DNA from: Lentimicrobiaceae bacterium
GTDB taxonomy: Bacteria; Bacteroidota; Bacteroidia; Bacteroidales; JAGNHN01
DNA: 34,185 bases
Direction of reading: 5' to 3'
Assembly: GCA_018001695.1 (NCBI GenBank)
Contig: JAGNHN010000039.1
Coordinates: 1-34,185 of the forward strand
Below, piece by piece: positions 24,381 to 32,974 of this stretch. A model generated the notes under the pieces. The model saw only the letters and a list, made by a program, of their open reading frames with translations, was not told the origin of the DNA and searched no databases. Every line of letters begins with the position of its first letter. The first letter of the stretch is position 1. A program made the position numbers and the translations under genes.

Positions 24381-27300
24381 ATGACGGGGATCGAAACGGG
24401 AGCATCATCAGCCAGGGCATGCATCCTGCATATGTCTCTCTCAGGTGTGCAAAGTCATCAGCATACACTGGGGGATGCACAGACAGCCGGTATGATAGGG
24501 AGATGTATGTCGCAGATCGATGACCTGGTGAAGATGTACGGCGGCAAAGTCGACAAATTCATAGGAGAAAGCGCCATAGCCATTTTCAAGTCCGGAAGGG
24601 GTGAGCAGCCTGAATCTGTTAATGCCCTCAGGGCCATCAGTGAAATCCAACGCGTTATCAGCTATTGGCATGAATGTGAGGATTTACCGTCCAGCATACA
24701 GTTGAAAGCTGGAATCGTGAGCGGAACAGTCTACTGCGGGAGTATTACAACGGCCTCAGGCACTCAGGAGAACCACTTTGGAGAAGCCATGCACCTTGCT
24801 TCCCAAATATGCGCTGCTGCTTCACCCGGACAGGTATTGGCAGGTGAGGAAACCTGGCATGAAACCAAGGCACATTTCCGCTATCAGGTCATGGAGCCCC
24901 TTCCTATCAAAGGCTACAGAGAACATATTCCCTTGTATGAGTGGATTCTCCGTGCCGAGAAGCCGGCCAGTGCTGATATCCCAGGCGGGAGGATCATTCA
25001 ATCGCTCATGATAGGCCGGGAGCGGGAGTCGGCCATGGTGGAAGATATGCTGAAGCAACTACTGAATGGGCGCGGTGCGGTCCTGTTGATCGAAGGTGAA
25101 GCCGGTGTTGGTAAGTCAAGGCTGATGGCAGAGGTGAGACAGGGTGAGATGATTCGTCAGCTCACCTTACTGGAGGGCAGGGCCTTATCTGAAGGTAAGA
25201 ACATGAGTTTTCATCCTATCATCCAAATTCTGAAAGCCTGGGCCGGGATCGCGGATGCAGATAAACCAGAAGCCGCCTTCCGTAAGCTGTCTTTATACAT
25301 CAGAAGATCAACCGGTGAACAGGCCATGGAGATTATCCCCTTCATTGCCACCATGATGGGGTTACCTATCTCACAGGTTGACAAGGAACGTCTCAGCGGT
25401 ATCAAGAAGGAAGCCCTTGAGCGACTGATCCTCAAAAATACGCGTGACCTGGTATCGCAGGCTACCGGATCAAGGCCAGTCCTCATCATGATTGAAGACG
25501 CACATTGGGCGGACCAATCGACCATCGTCTTTATGGAGTCACTGCTCAAACTCGTCAAGACCCAGAGGCTGCTGTTCGTGTTAATTTTCCGGCCTGGTTA
25601 CAAAGAGACCGGAGAACGTATAAAACGGTATGTCCAGGAGACGCTTCCCGGACATTACCGGTTGATACCATTAAATCCCCTTGAAGAAAAGGACTCCGCA
25701 AACCTGATACGCAACCTGCTAAAAAACAGCGACCTGCCTCCTGATATCACTGGTCTCATCATACAAAGATCCGAAGGGAATCCCTTTTTCATTGAGGAAG
25801 TCATACGCTCCTTCATTGATGATGGGCTGATTGAAGTGCAGGGCGGCGCATTCAGAATGACCGATGAGATCAGGTATGCCAATATTCCGGAGACCATCGA
25901 CAAGGTCATCCTTTCCAGGATAGAAAGACTGGATGAGAAAACCCGGAGCCTGCTCAGAACCGCCTCCGTGATTGGGCGAAACTTCTATTATAAGGTCCTG
26001 GAGGAAGCAACCCAAACCATTGAAGAACTGGACAACCGTTTGGCTTATCTGAAGGAAGCCCAGCTGCTCAACGAGGACAAGCACAAGGAGGATGTTGAAT
26101 TTCTTTTCAAACATGCCCTTGCCCAGCAGGCAACCTACGATTCGATGATGCAGAGCACACGGAAGGAGCTCCATCTGAAGATTGCGAAATCCATTGAAAA
26201 AGTGTTTGCCGGCAACATCCATGCGTTCTATGGTGTGCTGGCCATGCATTACAGCAAGGCGGAAGTCGCTGAAAAAGTGGATGAGTACCTGGTTAAGGCA
26301 GGGGATGAGGCTTTCAAGAGCGGGGCTTCCAACGAGGCCCTGCATTTCTATACGGAGGCCTTGAAAAGACTTCAATACCATAAGGATGATGAGCAGCACG
26401 CTGCCAGGTACCTCGATCTGGAAATCAAGACGGCCTTTGCCCATCAGGCAGCCGGGAATAACATCGAAGCCACCGCCTTCTTCAACAATATTATACCCAA
26501 ATTTTACCATGTCAGATTTCCGGAGAATCCTGTCCGCCACCGGATCTTCAGTTTCTACAACATGGCCAGGTTTATTTTCAAGCTTTACTTCCATAAGCTC
26601 TATTTCAGAAAACGACCTGACACCAAATTCGAAAACTATACCCGCGTCCTGTCCCAGTGGGGTGAAGCCATGACAACCCTCAATCCACGCCGGTTTTTCA
26701 TGGAGTCCTTCACCTATCTCCAGCACCTTGCCGATTACGACCAGCGGTATTCTGTTCATAGCCTTTCGCTTTTCACCGAATGCGCCAACCTGTTCATATG
26801 GACGGGGGTATCATTGCGGATCAGCCAGAAGATACTGAATCATGCCCTGGCCTCTGGCGTTAATGACCAGGCCGTATCCATGATCAACTACCGCTTTACC
26901 CGGAAAATGCAGGAATACCATACCGGAAAGCTTGATAATGAGCCGGATTTTGATTATGTTTTTAACACCGCCATGCAATACGGAGAATTCTGGCCTATCA
27001 TTATTTATACAGTATACTGCGGCTATGTTAATATTGAAAGGGGGGATTATGCAGGTTTGATGAATATGGTTCAAAAACTCGGGGAGATCGCGGATTCTGT
27101 TGAGAACAGCCATGCCCGGGCACAGGTATACCGGCTTAGCGCGTTAGGTTGGCTTCGCTTCAGGGTGCTAAACAAAGTGATTGAATCAGCAGATGAAGCG
27201 CTGGATTATACCCAGAAAACAGGTCACTTTACAGCCTTGCTGATTATATGGTGCGTGAAAGCATCTGCGCATGCCTTACAGGATGAACTGGAGGAAGCAA

Positions 27301-27800
27301 AAGCAGCGTTCCAGGAGGCCACGAAGCTCATTCCGGACAAGAAGATTATTCCCACCTATTATATCCATTATCTTCAGGCCAGGGCCGGTAACGAGATGCT
27401 CGAGCTGAAGAATGCGATGGCAAAAGGCATTCCATACAGGAAAGAGGCTGAAATACTGCACAAAACCGTTAGGCTACTTATCCGCCTTTCAGCATCGGTT
27501 CCTTCATCTGCCATAGAAGCCTGGCGTTTGATGGGCCTATTGCAATGGATGACCGGCCGTCAGCGGAAGGCGCTTCGCGCCTTTGCCTCGTCTATCAAAG
27601 CCGGCCATCAGCTCAATTGCAGGATGGAGTTATCCCGCACCTGTTTCGAAACAGGCAGGTTTCTGTTGGATCCGGGAACAAGGTTCAGCAGTTTGCTGGG
27701 CACAAGCGGAAGCGAGTACCTTCTGAATGCCAAAGCCATGATGGAAGAACTGGATCTGGAATGGGACCTGGCTGCCTGTGAAAGGTATCTGGAGGCTTAG
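24381..27800 (+). CDS. Cyclase-like/AAA-ATPase/TPR signalling protein, cyclase degenerate
   Basis: The 1139-aa cytosolic protein has three parts. Residues 1-190 follow a class III adenylate/guanylate cyclase (YGGKVDKFIGESAIAIF, GIVSGTVYCGSI, HFGEAMHLASQI), but both metal-binding Asp positions are changed (Ser19; Glu63 in GES for GD), and the transition-state Asn and Arg are His138 and Gln142. It is probably catalytically dead. Residues about 210-620 are an AAA/STAND-like ATPase: IGRERE, Walker A EGEAGVGKS with Lys245, Walker B VLIMIEDAHWAD, then LILIFR-like sensor and winged-helix segments. Residues about 640-1139 are helical TPR-like repeats (EYLVKAGDEAFKSGASNEAL). Similar cyclase-AAA-TPR proteins are large signal integrators. 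The neighbouring LytTR gene, 35 bp upstream, is the likely partner. Nucleotide or ligand binding by the pseudo-cyclase is inferred. Confidence 0.9.
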   Translation: MTGIETGASSARACILHMSLSGVQSHQHTLGDAQTAGMIGRCMSQIDDLVKMYGGKVDKFIGESAIAIFKSGRGEQPESVNALRAISEIQRVISYWHECEDLPSSIQLKAGIVSGTVYCGSITTASGTQENHFGEAMHLASQICAAASPGQVLAGEETWHETKAHFRYQVMEPLPIKGYREHIPLYEWILRAEKPASADIPGGRIIQSLMIGRERESAMVEDMLKQLLNGRGAVLLIEGEAGVGKSRLMAEVRQGEMIRQLTLLEGRALSEGKNMSFHPIIQILKAWAGIADADKPEAAFRKLSLYIRRSTGEQAMEIIPFIATMMGLPISQVDKERLSGIKKEALERLILKNTRDLVSQATGSRPVLIMIEDAHWADQSTIVFMESLLKLVKTQRLLFVLIFRPGYKETGERIKRYVQETLPGHYRLIPLNPLEEKDSANLIRNLLKNSDLPPDITGLIIQRSEGNPFFIEEVIRSFIDDGLIEVQGGAFRMTDEIRYANIPETIDKVILSRIERLDEKTRSLLRTASVIGRNFYYKVLEEATQTIEELDNRLAYLKEAQLLNEDKHKEDVEFLFKHALAQQATYDSMMQSTRKELHLKIAKSIEKVFAGNIHAFYGVLAMHYSKAEVAEKVDEYLVKAGDEAFKSGASNEALHFYTEALKRLQYHKDDEQHAARYLDLEIKTAFAHQAAGNNIEATAFFNNIIPKFYHVRFPENPVRHRIFSFYNMARFIFKLYFHKLYFRKRPDTKFENYTRVLSQWGEAMTTLNPRRFFMESFTYLQHLADYDQRYSVHSLSLFTECANLFIWTGVSLRISQKILNHALASGVNDQAVSMINYRFTRKMQEYHTGKLDNEPDFDYVFNTAMQYGEFWPIIIYTVYCGYVNIERGDYAGLMNMVQKLGEIADSVENSHARAQVYRLSALGWLRFRVLNKVIESADEALDYTQKTGHFTALLIIWCVKASAHALQDELEEAKAAFQEATKLIPDKKIIPTYYIHYLQARAGNEMLELKNAMAKGIPYRKEAEILHKTVRLLIRLSASVPSSAIEAWRLMGLLQWMTGRQRKALRAFASSIKAGHQLNCRMELSRTCFETGRFLLDPGTRFSSLLGTSGSEYLLNAKAMMEELDLEWDLAACERYLEA

Positions 27801-27883
27801 GAAAGCTTCAACTTAATGATAGCCCAGAATGGCATGGCAGATTCTGTTTTCATGCATGATGATGGAAATGGAAAATAAAGCTT

Positions 27884-28042
27884 CTACTTCATATCATCAA
27901 GGGCATTTTTGCCAGCCAGTACGTCGGTTTTCAGGATTTGGATGAACTTCGTAGTTTCCTCAAGCATAGGGCTATGGGCCGATTCTTCAAAGATGTAGAA
28001 TCCCTTGATAGGAGCCTGAATCATCCTGAAATGTAACCGTGA
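27884..28042 (-). pseudogene. C-terminal remnant of an alpha/beta hydrolase
   Basis: On the minus strand, 28042 to 27884 reads as 52 residues ending in a stop, with an in-frame stop just upstream (28045-28043). It contains APIKGFYIFEESAHSPMLEE followed by TTKFIQILKTDVLAGK, the usual C-terminal segment of proline-iminopeptidase/haloalkane-dehalogenase-like alpha/beta hydrolases, including the catalytic His in SAHSP. The nucleophile and the rest of the enzyme (usually about 300 aa) are absent. It lies just downstream of the DUF4256 gene, so a deletion that brought these together is likely. I see no intact hydrolase in the window. Confidence 0.65.
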
Positions 28043-28064
28043 CTATTCATCCTGTTTTAAAAAC

Positions 28065-28619
28065 TTAAACCTCCAGGCATCCCCGAAAACCCCGGGAACT
28101 GTAATAAGATTCAGCGCCATTGTGGTAGGTAAAAACATGTCCATACCGCCAATCACCAAATAGTGCGCCTCCCAGGCTCCGGATGGAATCAGGCGTTTTC
28201 AGCCAGCTGGACGTCTTCGTATCCAACTTTCCAAAGTGCTGCAAGTATGCGTACTGCGCTTCTGTCAGAAGTTCTATCCCCATCTCCGAAGCCATGCCTG
28301 CAGCACTATGTGCAGGCTTGTGCTCTTTCCTGGATGCCAGAGCGGCCGGATCGTAACACAGACTTCTCCTGCCGGCCGGACTCTCAGCTGCGCAATCCAT
28401 GAATACGTAGATCTGCTTCTCTGCGTCATAGCCTACCACATCCGGTTCCCCTCCTGTGCGTTCCATTTCGTGCAATGACCATAGTTTTCCGGGGTTTAAC
28501 ATCAGCTTCTCGCTGACTGGCAACCAAAGCAGATCACGATGACGGTGCATATTGCCTTCAAACCTGGATTCCAGGATCCGGAGCAGCGTTTGTTGTTGGT
28601 CTTTCGAAAAATCAACCAT
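28065..28619 (-). CDS. DUF4256-family protein
   Basis: This 184-aa cytosolic protein is a clear match to the DUF4256 family, whose function is unknown; the family length is about 180-190 aa. Highly conserved blocks are present throughout: LLRILESRFEGNMHRH near the N-terminus, LWSLHEMERTGGEPDVVGYD at about 46-65, FMDCAAESPAGRRSLCYDP, LASRKEHKPAHSAAGMA, MGIELLTEAQYAYLQHFGKL, DTKTSSWLKTPDSIRSLGGA, and the C-terminal YHNGAESYYSSRGFRGCLEV. The density of conserved polar residues (ESPxGRRSLCYD, TKTSSW, GAExYY) suggests an enzyme, but no reaction is known. It starts 30 bp after the HelD-like gene's stop on the same strand, so they are probably co-transcribed. Confidence 0.93.
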   Translation of the reverse strand: MVDFSKDQQQTLLRILESRFEGNMHRHRDLLWLPVSEKLMLNPGKLWSLHEMERTGGEPDVVGYDAEKQIYVFMDCAAESPAGRRSLCYDPAALASRKEHKPAHSAAGMASEMGIELLTEAQYAYLQHFGKLDTKTSSWLKTPDSIRSLGGALFGDWRYGHVFTYHNGAESYYSSRGFRGCLEV

Positions 28620-28649
28620 TGCATATAAGATTTAAAAAGGATTATATCC

Positions 28650-30758
28650 TCATCCGGAGACCGTGATATCTGCGTCCCTGGCAGAAACCCTGCCTTCCAG
28701 AAAACGGCTCAAAGATTTGGTATAAGTTATGGTTAGCCTGTGCAAAGCCCGGGTCACCCCAACGTAAAGCATCTGCCTGTCCATCTCTGATTCGTAATTC
28801 CGTGCAGAACAGAAGGGGACGATCACCTGGTCGAACTCGAGACCCTTGCTAAGGTAAGCCGTTGCAATGATAACGCCATCGGAAAACGAGGTACTGCCTG
28901 GGTTCAGCAGGACAAGCCGTTCGTGCCGGCCGGCCAGCTTATCATACAGCTCATCGGCCTGCTGCTGGGTTTTACAAATGATCCCCAGCGACTGGGAGCC
29001 AGACTTTTGGAATGCCGCTACCAAATCGCTGATCAGCGCGATCTCCTGGGCGGATGAGCCTGCCTTGTGGAATTCAGGCACCTCGCCATGACGCTCAATC
29101 AACTGAATATCAGGATTGTATTTAATCGCCTGCGCGACCTGGGTGATTTCCATGGTCGAACGGTAACTCTTTGGCATGATGACCACTTCAGCACTCCCCA
29201 ATATCTGGGCGATCTCCACAGCCCGCGAGGCACTGTAGGGGTTAACAGACTGGTAAGTATCACCCAAAATGGTCTTAATACAAGCAAACAGCCGGGCCAG
29301 AACACTGTACTGGATGGCGCTGTAGTCCTGCATTTCGTCAATCACCAGATGTTTAATATGATCATAAGCCCGGACTCCTTCCAGATGCATCTTTAGATAC
29401 ACAAGCGGGAAGACATCGCTGTACTCATAGATATGCCCTTTCCTCAGTCGGTGGTAATCGGGCTGATTGAGCCAGGAATAGAAATCTTTGTATATCTGCC
29501 TGATATTTATGACCTTAAACATCCCTTCAATCTCCTTCCTGATCTGGGTTCGCTCCACTGCCGTCGCGTCATAACCATAATAAAACGACAAATCGCTCAC
29601 GATATCCCGCGCAATGGCAGCAATCCTCTTCTGCAATGGCAGCCTGAAATAGGTATTATATTTTTCCGTCAGATAGAAGGCAGGAATCGGAAAGCGCTTC
29701 ACCACGAAGTCAGTGGGCGTGAAATTGGTGTTTTCAAGATGGACAAGGTATTCGTTCAGTCTGGAGACAAAGGCCGCTCCTGATTTGAATTGGATCCTTT
29801 CCCTTAGGGCCTGATCATCCTTACCGAGCAGGCATGCCATTTGATCATAATAGGACTGAAACACGATTTTGCCCTCAAGTATCTCGTTGGCAATGTCTTC
29901 CATCACGGTCTCCTTCATCTTTTCCTCACCTAGTTCGGGGAGGACGTTGGAGATATAATCTGCGAAAACCTTGTTTGGCGAAACGATGAGGATATCTTCG
30001 GCCCGGATAGATTCTTTGTAACGGTACAGCAGGAAGGCTATGCGGTGCAATGCGATGGAAGTTTTTCCGGAACCGGCCACACCCTGGATGATCAGGGTCC
30101 TTGCATCCTCATTACGGATGATGGCATTCTGGTCACGCTGAATGGTCGCAACAATATTGCGCATCCGGTCGCTGGTATTCCGGCTGAGTTCCTGCTGGAG
30201 GATATCGTCCAGGACATTCAGGGATGTTTCCAGCATGAATTCCATACGTCCATTCCGGATCCGGTACTGGCGCTTAAGGGTGATCTCACCCTTGACTTCG
30301 CCGGATTGTGCCTGGTAGGAAGCTTCTCCCAGCTCAAAATCATAAAACATGGCCGATACCGGCGCCCGCCAGTCATGGATCAGGTTTTCATTTTCAACCG
30401 TATCATAAAAAGAATGAATGCCTATATAGACAGGAGATTCGCGTGTGCTGGCTGCTTCTTTGAAATCGATCCTGCCGAAGTAGGGTGATTGCAGCAGCTT
30501 CTGCAGCCGCTTTTTTCGCTCAATGACCTTCTCGCCACTTAGGGCCATCTGGGCGATGGATTTTCTGACCGACAGTTTCTCCATGCCATCCATCTCAGCC
30601 TTGTTCTCCCACATATAGGCCGTTGTTTCTTTCACCTCACCTGCGAGCAAATCAGCCGAACGGTTCGAAATATCAATAGCCTGCTCCACCTTGCGCAGCA
30701 CCTGCTGCAGGTAGGCATGCTCCTCCTTTTCCGTCCGGTTTTTCCTCTTTGGGTCCAT
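28650..30758 (-). CDS. helD: HelD-like superfamily 1 helicase/ATPase
   Basis: This 702-aa cytosolic ATPase resembles HelD, the UvrD/Rep-related motor that releases and recycles RNA polymerase in Gram-positive bacteria (about 770 aa there); the role in Bacteroidota is inferred. An N-terminal coiled coil (EKEEHAYLQQVLRKVEQAID) and the HelD-characteristic YIGIHSFYD, then NLIHDWRAPVSAMFYDFELG precede the motor. Motif I is QGVAGSGKTSIALHRIAFLL (near residue 225), motif II LVIDEMQDYSAIQYSVL (near 473), motif III LGDTYQSVNP, and motif VI MLYVGVTRALHRLTITY. The ORF is open 45 bases further upstream, but MDPKRKNRTEKEEHAYLQQV at 30758 is the natural start. It is followed by the DUF4256 gene 30 bp on, and preceded by a DUF6508-like gene 79 bp away. 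Confidence 0.88.
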   Translation of the reverse strand: MDPKRKNRTEKEEHAYLQQVLRKVEQAIDISNRSADLLAGEVKETTAYMWENKAEMDGMEKLSVRKSIAQMALSGEKVIERKKRLQKLLQSPYFGRIDFKEAASTRESPVYIGIHSFYDTVENENLIHDWRAPVSAMFYDFELGEASYQAQSGEVKGEITLKRQYRIRNGRMEFMLETSLNVLDDILQQELSRNTSDRMRNIVATIQRDQNAIIRNEDARTLIIQGVAGSGKTSIALHRIAFLLYRYKESIRAEDILIVSPNKVFADYISNVLPELGEEKMKETVMEDIANEILEGKIVFQSYYDQMACLLGKDDQALRERIQFKSGAAFVSRLNEYLVHLENTNFTPTDFVVKRFPIPAFYLTEKYNTYFRLPLQKRIAAIARDIVSDLSFYYGYDATAVERTQIRKEIEGMFKVINIRQIYKDFYSWLNQPDYHRLRKGHIYEYSDVFPLVYLKMHLEGVRAYDHIKHLVIDEMQDYSAIQYSVLARLFACIKTILGDTYQSVNPYSASRAVEIAQILGSAEVVIMPKSYRSTMEITQVAQAIKYNPDIQLIERHGEVPEFHKAGSSAQEIALISDLVAAFQKSGSQSLGIICKTQQQADELYDKLAGRHERLVLLNPGSTSFSDGVIIATAYLSKGLEFDQVIVPFCSARNYESEMDRQMLYVGVTRALHRLTITYTKSLSRFLEGRVSARDADITVSG

Positions 30759-30837
30759 TCTTTCCTTACATATGAGAGCAATATGACGACAGTCACCTGG
30801 CAAAGATAGAAGAATAAGAGGCCATGCCGGGAAGCTA

Positions 30838-31272
30838 TCAGGCCATAACCTGCCGCTGTATGGATTTCAGGAGGGCCAGCATGAGGCCAGATTCAAAAGC
30901 AGAAATCAATGCCCCATCACAGAAGCGGTCGTTTCGCATAATGGCCGTGATGATCTTACATTTTGTCGGTACATCGATCGTATCAAAATCAAAATCTTGC
31001 TTACTGGCCATTTCTTTTCCTTCATCCCATTCCAAATAATTAAAGGCGACAGTGACCGGCAGATTGTAAATGATATCCCGAAATCGTGTAATTACCTCCT
31101 CCTCAACCCAGAACGGCCACATCATTTCTCCTTTTTCGTTATCATTTCCACCTAACATCTCACCGAATTCCTCTGACCGCTCGATCTCAGGTATCAATTC
31201 AAACAGGGGCTGCCAGTCCTCCCTCTGGATGGCATTGATGATTTCCACGTGCTGCGCTTCAGGTATGATCAT
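30838..31272 (-). CDS. DUF6508-like protein
   Basis: This 144-aa cytosolic protein of unknown function resembles the DUF6508 family. The N-terminal helix is HVEIINAIQREDWQPLFELI; EVITRFRDIIYNLPVTVAFN followed by YLEWDEGKEM has the F-x-W type core of that family; KIITAIMRNDRFCDGALISA matches its conserved IRxDRFxxG segment; and the C-terminal GLMLALLKSIQRQVMA matches the closing helix. No signal peptide or membrane segment is present. It is transcribed in the same direction as the HelD-like gene, 79 bp upstream of it, so the three genes (this one, HelD-like, DUF4256) may form an operon. Family assignment is from memory of the pattern; a wrong family is possible. Confidence 0.65.
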   Translation of the reverse strand: MIIPEAQHVEIINAIQREDWQPLFELIPEIERSEEFGEMLGGNDNEKGEMMWPFWVEEEVITRFRDIIYNLPVTVAFNYLEWDEGKEMASKQDFDFDTIDVPTKCKIITAIMRNDRFCDGALISAFESGLMLALLKSIQRQVMA

Positions 31273-31355
31273 CGCATATTGATTTATTCTGAATACTTGA
31301 TGGTATAAAGATCATGTACAGGGGCTATTCTGTTTAGCTCGTTAAATCTTGTCTC

Positions 31356-31374
31356 ACCTGCCGACATGGCAGGT
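31356..31374. repeat. Inverted repeat between racemase and DUF6508-like genes
   Basis: ACCTGCC (31356-31362) and GGCAGGT (31368-31374) form a perfect 7-bp stem with a 5-base loop in the 180-bp gap after the racemase stop. It lacks a T run on either side, so it may be a weak terminator or a copy of a CCTGCC-type dispersed repeat. Confidence 0.4.
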
Positions 31375-31452
31375 TCAGGATTTTATTGTAAACCTGGTTT
31401 CAATCAGGGTGTTACCTTTCACCATCGACCAGACCGGACAGCAGGGTGTGCT

Positions 31453-32526
31453 TCAGGGCTTCACTTTTTTCTCAATATACTTTGAATTCAGGATCCGCAG
31501 AACACCCATGTAATCAAGCCGGAACTCAATCAGGTCGCCCACTTTGTAGTTTCTCTTATTCTCGAACAAATCTATGACAAACATATCTGAACTCCCACCC
31601 ACGATGGTAATATCTTCGTCAATTGGTATAAGTTTATTTCTGTCGACATCCAGCAAACCAATGTCGATGATCGCCCTGTAGCTTGTCTTTCCCGACAAGG
31701 CCTCATCAAAATCAGGCGTGTCCCCTTCAACGTTTGTTCCAAATTCACCCATGGGCACCTTGGGCTTTTCCATCAACTCAATGATTTCCGAATAGAGTTG
31801 AAAGACATCAGTCTCCATATTTCCCAGGCGGGTATTGTTATATACATCCGTTCCCAGAAACAGCGATTCACCCACCCTGAAGTGGTTAATGCCTTGCGGA
31901 AGCAGGTTTTTCAGGATCAATGGAATTGTTACCGAGGAGCCACCCGAGACATAAGCAATCTTTCGGTCGAACCTGGCCTCGATGAGCTGCTCATAAAGAC
32001 TTAACTGAATGAGTTTATCCTGGTTAGGAAGAACCCCATACAAACAGGACAAATTGGTTCCAATGCCGACCACTTCAATATTGGGGAGATCGAACACCCT
32101 GGAATAGAAAGCCATCAAATCCTCCCGCATAATTCCTTCGCGCAGCTCGCCCATTTCGATCATGATGATGATCTTGTGAGTCTTGTTCTGGGCCCTGGCT
32201 TCAGCAGAAAGCAGCCTGATGGTATCATACTCGGTATTCATGCTAATATCGGCATACTGAACAATCCCTTTCACAGCCCTCCTGGCTGGCGGCTTGATGT
32301 AGACCGTTTCGATTTCAGGATTTATCCGCTTGATCATACGCAGGTTAGATATCCTGGAATCGCAGACCTGCCGGATGCCCAGGTCCAACAGCTCTGTCAG
32401 GTACAACTGGTTGCCACAGAGTAGCTTGGAGACAACAGACCAATGGATACCCCGTTCTTTAAACAGACGGTCAAGAAAATCAAAATTGGATCTGAGCTTA
32501 GACCGGCTTAAGGTGATAAATGCCAT
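31453..32526 (-). CDS. Alanine/ornithine racemase-family PLP enzyme
   Basis: This 357-aa fold-type III pyridoxal-phosphate enzyme of the alanine/ornithine racemase group interconverts L- and D-amino acids. Lys34 in SVVSKLLCGN is the expected Schiff-base lysine near the N-terminus; VGIGTNLSCL and AYVSGGSSVTIPL supply substrate and phosphate-binding loops; and INHFRVGESLFLGTDVY is the family's conserved stretch before the C-terminal beta domain (TSYRAIIDIGLLDV, TIVGGSSDMFVIDL). The length fits the ornithine racemase-like branch, which is shorter than classic alanine racemase. It is separated from an upstream GNAT acetyltransferase gene by one base, indicating one operon. The exact amino-acid substrate cannot be stated; ornithine or alanine is the family precedent. 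Confidence 0.9.
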   Translation of the reverse strand: MAFITLSRSKLRSNFDFLDRLFKERGIHWSVVSKLLCGNQLYLTELLDLGIRQVCDSRISNLRMIKRINPEIETVYIKPPARRAVKGIVQYADISMNTEYDTIRLLSAEARAQNKTHKIIIMIEMGELREGIMREDLMAFYSRVFDLPNIEVVGIGTNLSCLYGVLPNQDKLIQLSLYEQLIEARFDRKIAYVSGGSSVTIPLILKNLLPQGINHFRVGESLFLGTDVYNNTRLGNMETDVFQLYSEIIELMEKPKVPMGEFGTNVEGDTPDFDEALSGKTSYRAIIDIGLLDVDRNKLIPIDEDITIVGGSSDMFVIDLFENKRNYKVGDLIEFRLDYMGVLRILNSKYIEKKVKP

Positions 32527-32527
32527 A

Positions 32528-32974
32528 TTAGCTTTGTTTAAGATACCTCATTTCAAGGTACTTATTCGTAAATCCAAGGTTTTCATACAGGTACCTTGCA
32601 GGATTATCAGGCTCCACATGCAATGCAACATTTCCCTCGGCTTCTTCCAGGGCTTTTCGCATCAGGTGCTTGCCTATACCTTTACCGCGTAATGCACGGT
32701 GCGTTGCAATGTAAACAAGGATATTTTCAGGTATGTACCCCTTCATGCCGGTCTTATTCACGACGACAACACCGGCTATTTTGTTGTCAGCAACACCTTT
32801 TATGACATATCCTCCAAAGGCAGGACCCTCCTTCAGGGCATAACTAACAGCTTTCCTGATGTCTTCTCTGGCATCTCCATACTGTTCGAGTTGGTCATAT
32901 AGAAAGGCAATGATCTCTTCTTTCTCTTGTTGTGCGGGCCTGTTGTTTTCGTGAAATACGGTCGTTGTAATCAT
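32528..32974 (-). CDS. GNAT N-acetyltransferase
   Basis: This 148-aa cytosolic acetyl-CoA-dependent acetyltransferase has the compact single GNAT fold. ILVYIATHRALRGKGIGKHL carries the R-G-K-G-I-G acetyl-CoA pyrophosphate loop (motif A), LMRKALEEAEGNVALHVEPD continues the helix and strand, and NPARYLYENLGFTNKYLEMR is motif B. The ORF is open to 33022, but MITTTVFHENNRPAQQEKEE at 32974 starts a proper GNAT N-terminal helix. The racemase begins one base after its stop. Adjacent racemase and acetyltransferase genes suggest a joint role on a small amino acid or polyamine precursor, for example acetylation of a D-amino acid, but this is inference. Confidence 0.88.
   Translation of the reverse strand: MITTTVFHENNRPAQQEKEEIIAFLYDQLEQYGDAREDIRKAVSYALKEGPAFGGYVIKGVADNKIAGVVVVNKTGMKGYIPENILVYIATHRALRGKGIGKHLMRKALEEAEGNVALHVEPDNPARYLYENLGFTNKYLEMRYLKQS

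Noticed and set aside
24329..24523. 64-aa frame overlapping the start of the cyclase-like gene.
   Set aside because: It overlaps both the LytTR 3' end and the cyclase-like 5' end in another frame and lacks family features. The 24381 frame has clear cyclase landmarks soon after its start.
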